Shown here piece after piece: positions 1-5,393 of a stretch of DNA of 5,393 nucleotides. Position 1 is the stretch's first letter; the number at the start of each line of letters is the position of its first letter. Source of the DNA: Actinomycetes bacterium (GTDB taxonomy: Bacteria; Actinomycetota; Actinomycetes; Actinomycetales; Cellulomonadaceae); contig JAEWCA010000113.1 of the NCBI GenBank assembly GCA_023390875.1, positions 1 through 5,393 on the forward strand, read 5' to 3'. The notes under the pieces were generated by a model. The model made no database searches. It worked only from the letters and a program-made list of their open reading frames with translations, and was not told the origin of the DNA. Made by a program: the position numbers and the translations under genes.

Positions 1-40
1 GGGGCGGGGGGGGGCGCCCCCCGCCCGCCCCCCCCCCGCC
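1..40. terminator. Extreme G-run/C-run inverted repeat after the GH10-CBM13 gene
   Basis: This tract is almost only G then C. A perfect 14-bp palindrome of G and C lies at 9-22, and the G-run can also pair with the C-run at 28-37. It begins 14 nt past the stop of the minus-strand xylanase, where a terminator is expected. Read on the minus strand, 17-37 has G-runs of 10, 3 and 6 separated by single C, enough for a G-quadruplex. The run lengths may also be sequencing errors, as homopolymers this long are hard to read. Confidence 0.4.
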
Positions 41-54
41 GGTTCAGGTGTCGG

Positions 55-1704
<1,650 letters not shown>

Positions 1705-1707
1705 TCA

Positions 1708-1735
1708 CCCGCCGTGTTAGCGCTAACACGGCGGG
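1708..1735. promoter_or_regulatory. LacI-family operator in a 28-bp perfect palindrome
   Basis: All 14 base pairs of this palindrome match, centred between 1721 and 1722, with core TGTTAGCGCTAACA. A central CG dinucleotide in an AT-containing palindrome is the usual form of LacI-family operators. Its core differs at one base from the site at 2613-2626, upstream of the other xylanase, which is the main reason to call it an operator. It lies 171 nt upstream of the GH10-CBM13 start and 51 nt past the end of the SRPBCC gene. From memory the core resembles sites of actinobacterial LacI-type sugar repressors, including the arabinose regulator AraR; this is not verified. The arms are long enough to fold in RNA, so it could also stop read-through from the SRPBCC gene. 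Confidence 0.8.
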
Positions 1736-1763
1736 ACGCGGACACTCTGGCACACCTCCGAGC

Positions 1764-1779
1764 GCACCCGACCGGGTGC
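1764..1779 (-). terminator. Short hairpin after the SRPBCC gene
   Basis: GCACCC and GGGTGC form a 6-bp stem around a 4-nt loop (7 bp if the inner G-C closes). It begins 7 nt past the SRPBCC stop codon. There is no T-run, which is common for GC-rich actinobacterial terminators. The position fits a terminator, but the stem is short. Confidence 0.35.
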
Positions 1780-1791
1780 AAATCGATTAAC
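1778..1791. promoter_or_regulatory. Possible second LacI-type site with AATCGATT core
   Basis: GCAAATCGATTAAC contains the perfect 8-bp palindrome AATCGATT (1781-1788) with a matching outer G/C pair. This fits the general LacI-family pattern AAnCGnTT. It is an unusual AT-rich patch in a very GC-rich region and overlaps the stop codon of the SRPBCC gene (1787-1789). The only other ATCGAT I can find lies at 2662-2667, upstream of the second xylanase. It may be a regulatory site or chance. Confidence 0.3.
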
Positions 1792-2437
1792 TTCTCGCGC
1801 GCTCGACCCGGTCGCGCAGCCCGCGCAGCATGCCCGTCGCCATCACGAGGTCCGCGGGCACGACGGTCGCCACGTACAGCGCGGCGAACCACGGGGGCGC
1901 CATCCGGCCGCGCACCCGCAGGTGCACGCGGGTCCGACCGGGCGCGGTCTCGCGCAGGTGCACGGTCCAGGTCCAGGTGATCCGCGCGTCGTGGTGCTCG
2001 GCCCAACCCGGCGGTACGTGGGTGGTCGACCGGAGCACCAGCAGGTGCGGGGGCTCGACCAGGCGGACCACGTACTCGGCGGTGCCGGGCGGGCCGTCGG
2101 GGATCGTGTCGCCGACCCGCAGCTCGCGCACGAGCGCCGGGTCGAGCCGGTCGGCGCTCGGCCGGTTGTCCGGGAAGAGCAGCCGGTCGACCCAGCGCGG
2201 CGTGTACCACCCGGCCCGGTGCCAGCCGAGCTGCGTCAGCCACGGCCAGACGGCGGCCGCCGGCGCGTCGATCGTCACCGCGTGGTCCGTGACCAGCTGG
2301 GGGTGCGGGACGAGCTCGTCGCCCGGCAGCCGCGCGCGGCGCTCGGCCGGGGTCGACCCCGCGGTGCGGCCGAGCACCTGGAGCGCGCCGTACCCCGTCA
2401 GTGCCGCGACGGTCAGAGCGGTCGGGAGGCGGGCCAT
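1787..2437 (-). CDS. SRPBCC-family (START/polyketide-cyclase-like) protein
   Basis: Predicted 216-residue protein of the SRPBCC superfamily, helix-grip folds that form a deep hydrophobic ligand pocket. A short hydrophobic segment (about 5-23) could be a membrane anchor or uncleaved signal. The domain starts with VTIDAPAAAVWPWLTQLGWHRAGWY (54-78), the usual first strand and helix. It continues through GDTIPDGPPGTAEYVV (109-124) and strands such as RITWTWTVHL (152-161), and ends in a hydrophobic amphipathic stretch (about 182-206). I chose the ATG at 2435-2437 because AGGAG lies 7 nt upstream; the frame extends to 2596, but that part is Pro/Arg/Gly-rich with no domain sequence. It sits between two xylanases on the strand of the first. 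Nothing in it suggests a carbohydrate role, and its ligand is unknown. The family call is good; the function is not assigned. Confidence 0.85.
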   Translation of the reverse strand: MARLPTALTVAALTGYGALQVLGRTAGSTPAERRARLPGDELVPHPQLVTDHAVTIDAPAAAVWPWLTQLGWHRAGWYTPRWVDRLLFPDNRPSADRLDPALVRELRVGDTIPDGPPGTAEYVVRLVEPPHLLVLRSTTHVPPGWAEHHDARITWTWTVHLRETAPGRTRVHLRVRGRMAPPWFAALYVATVVPADLVMATGMLRGLRDRVERARS

Positions 2438-2444
2438 GTGTGCG

Positions 2445-2449
2445 CTCCT
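2445..2449 (-). promoter_or_regulatory. Ribosome binding site that fixes the SRPBCC start
   Basis: On the minus strand this is AGGAG, 7 nt before the ATG at 2435-2437. It is a strong Shine-Dalgarno match and argues against the start 159 nt further upstream. Confidence 0.75.
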
Positions 2450-2611
2450 GGGGCCGGCGGGGAGCCCGTCCGGCCCGGGGCCGGACGCCGGAGGTCCTGC
2501 TCCCGACGGTATCCGTGTCGTCGTGGCCGGCCAGGGACGAACGGCCCGGGCACGGACGTCACGGCGCTCCTGAAATGTTTTGCCCGTGGAGAGCACGCGC
2601 GGACTCCTGCA

Positions 2612-5243
<2,632 letters not shown>

Positions 5244-5245
<2 letters not shown>

Positions 5246-5257
5246 GCCCGCGGGCTC
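5244..5257. repeat. 14-bp palindrome overlapping the stop codon
   Basis: GAGCCCGCGGGCTC is a perfect palindrome that begins inside the TGA stop of the fusion gene. It could form a small stem in RNA, but with no loop nucleotides it is weaker than the hairpin that follows. Confidence 0.35.
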
Positions 5258-5269
5258 GGTGACGACCGA

Positions 5270-5305
5270 CGCCCGGCCGCGGACGAGAGGACCTGCGGCC
5301 GGGCG
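5270..5305 (+). terminator. Probable intrinsic terminator of the fusion gene
   Basis: Bases 5270-5280 and 5295-5305 form an 11-bp perfect GC stem around a 14-nt loop, starting 25 nt after the stop codon. There is no T-run after it, as is usual for high-GC actinobacterial terminators. Stem strength and position make termination the best reading. Confidence 0.65.
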
Positions 5306-5356
5306 CTCGTCCGCCCGTGGTGCGGTCGGTGCCGGACCGGCACGTCAGGACCGCGG

Positions 5357-5393
5357 GGGCACCACCGGCGCTGGGCGCGGCCCGGTGGTGCCC
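5357..5393. terminator. Second strong hairpin, running to the window edge
   Basis: Bases 5357-5368 pair perfectly with 5382-5393 (12 bp) around a 13-nt loop. The stem reaches the last base, so it may be longer outside the window. It may back up the first terminator or belong to a convergent gene downstream. Confidence 0.55.

Noticed and set aside
2438..2596. N-terminal extension of the SRPBCC protein
   Set aside because: Pro/Gly/Arg-rich, no domain match, and a strong AGGAG site sets the start at 2437.
2571..2608. AT-rich patch with TTGCCC as a -35/-10 promoter
   Set aside because: No acceptable -10 sequence at 16-18 nt spacing, so not reported as a promoter.

Overview
The window is very GC-rich, with strong G/C preference at third codon positions. 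It encodes secreted plant-cell-wall hydrolases of the kind typical of Actinomycetota. The domain mix (GH10 with CBM13, GH10 with CBM2 and GH62, Pro-Thr linkers) and the protein sequences point to a cellulolytic, xylanolytic micrococcalean such as Cellulomonas or a relative (Cellulosimicrobium, Isoptericola, Xylanimonas). The genus is an inference. No database search was possible.

Layout from left to right. (1) Positions 1-54 are an extreme G-run/C-run tract just past the end of the first gene. (2) 55-1536, minus strand: a secreted GH10 endo-xylanase with a C-terminal three-repeat CBM13 (ricin-B-like trefoil). (3) 1537-1786: a 250-nt regulatory gap with a 28-bp perfect palindrome (LacI-type operator core TGTTAGCGCTAACA), a long hairpin combined with a 10-bp direct repeat, a short hairpin after the next gene, and an ATCGAT-centred site. 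(4) 1787-2437, minus strand: a small SRPBCC-family protein with no obvious link to xylan. (5) 2438-2746: a 309-nt divergent intergenic region with a second copy of the operator (TGTGAGCGCTAACA). (6) 2747-5245, plus strand: a secreted multidomain enzyme, GH10 xylanase - PT linker - CBM2 - PT linker - GH62 alpha-L-arabinofuranosidase. (7) 5246-5393: a palindrome at the stop codon and two strong hairpins that look like terminators.

How it fits together. The two xylanases are close paralogues, about 80% identical by eye over the catalytic domain, lying as an inverted pair around the SRPBCC gene. They differ in targeting: one carries a CBM13, expected to bind xylan or sugar residues, and the other a CBM2 of the cellulose-binding length. 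The second also carries the enzyme that removes arabinose side chains. A matching LacI-type operator upstream of each suggests one sugar-responsive repressor, encoded outside this window, controls both. This is an arabinoxylan-degradation locus of a recognisable kind. I see no evidence for a wholly new type of system. The more notable points are the trifunctional fusion, near-identical DNA blocks in the paralogues, the shared operators, and a few substitutions at normally conserved binding positions.
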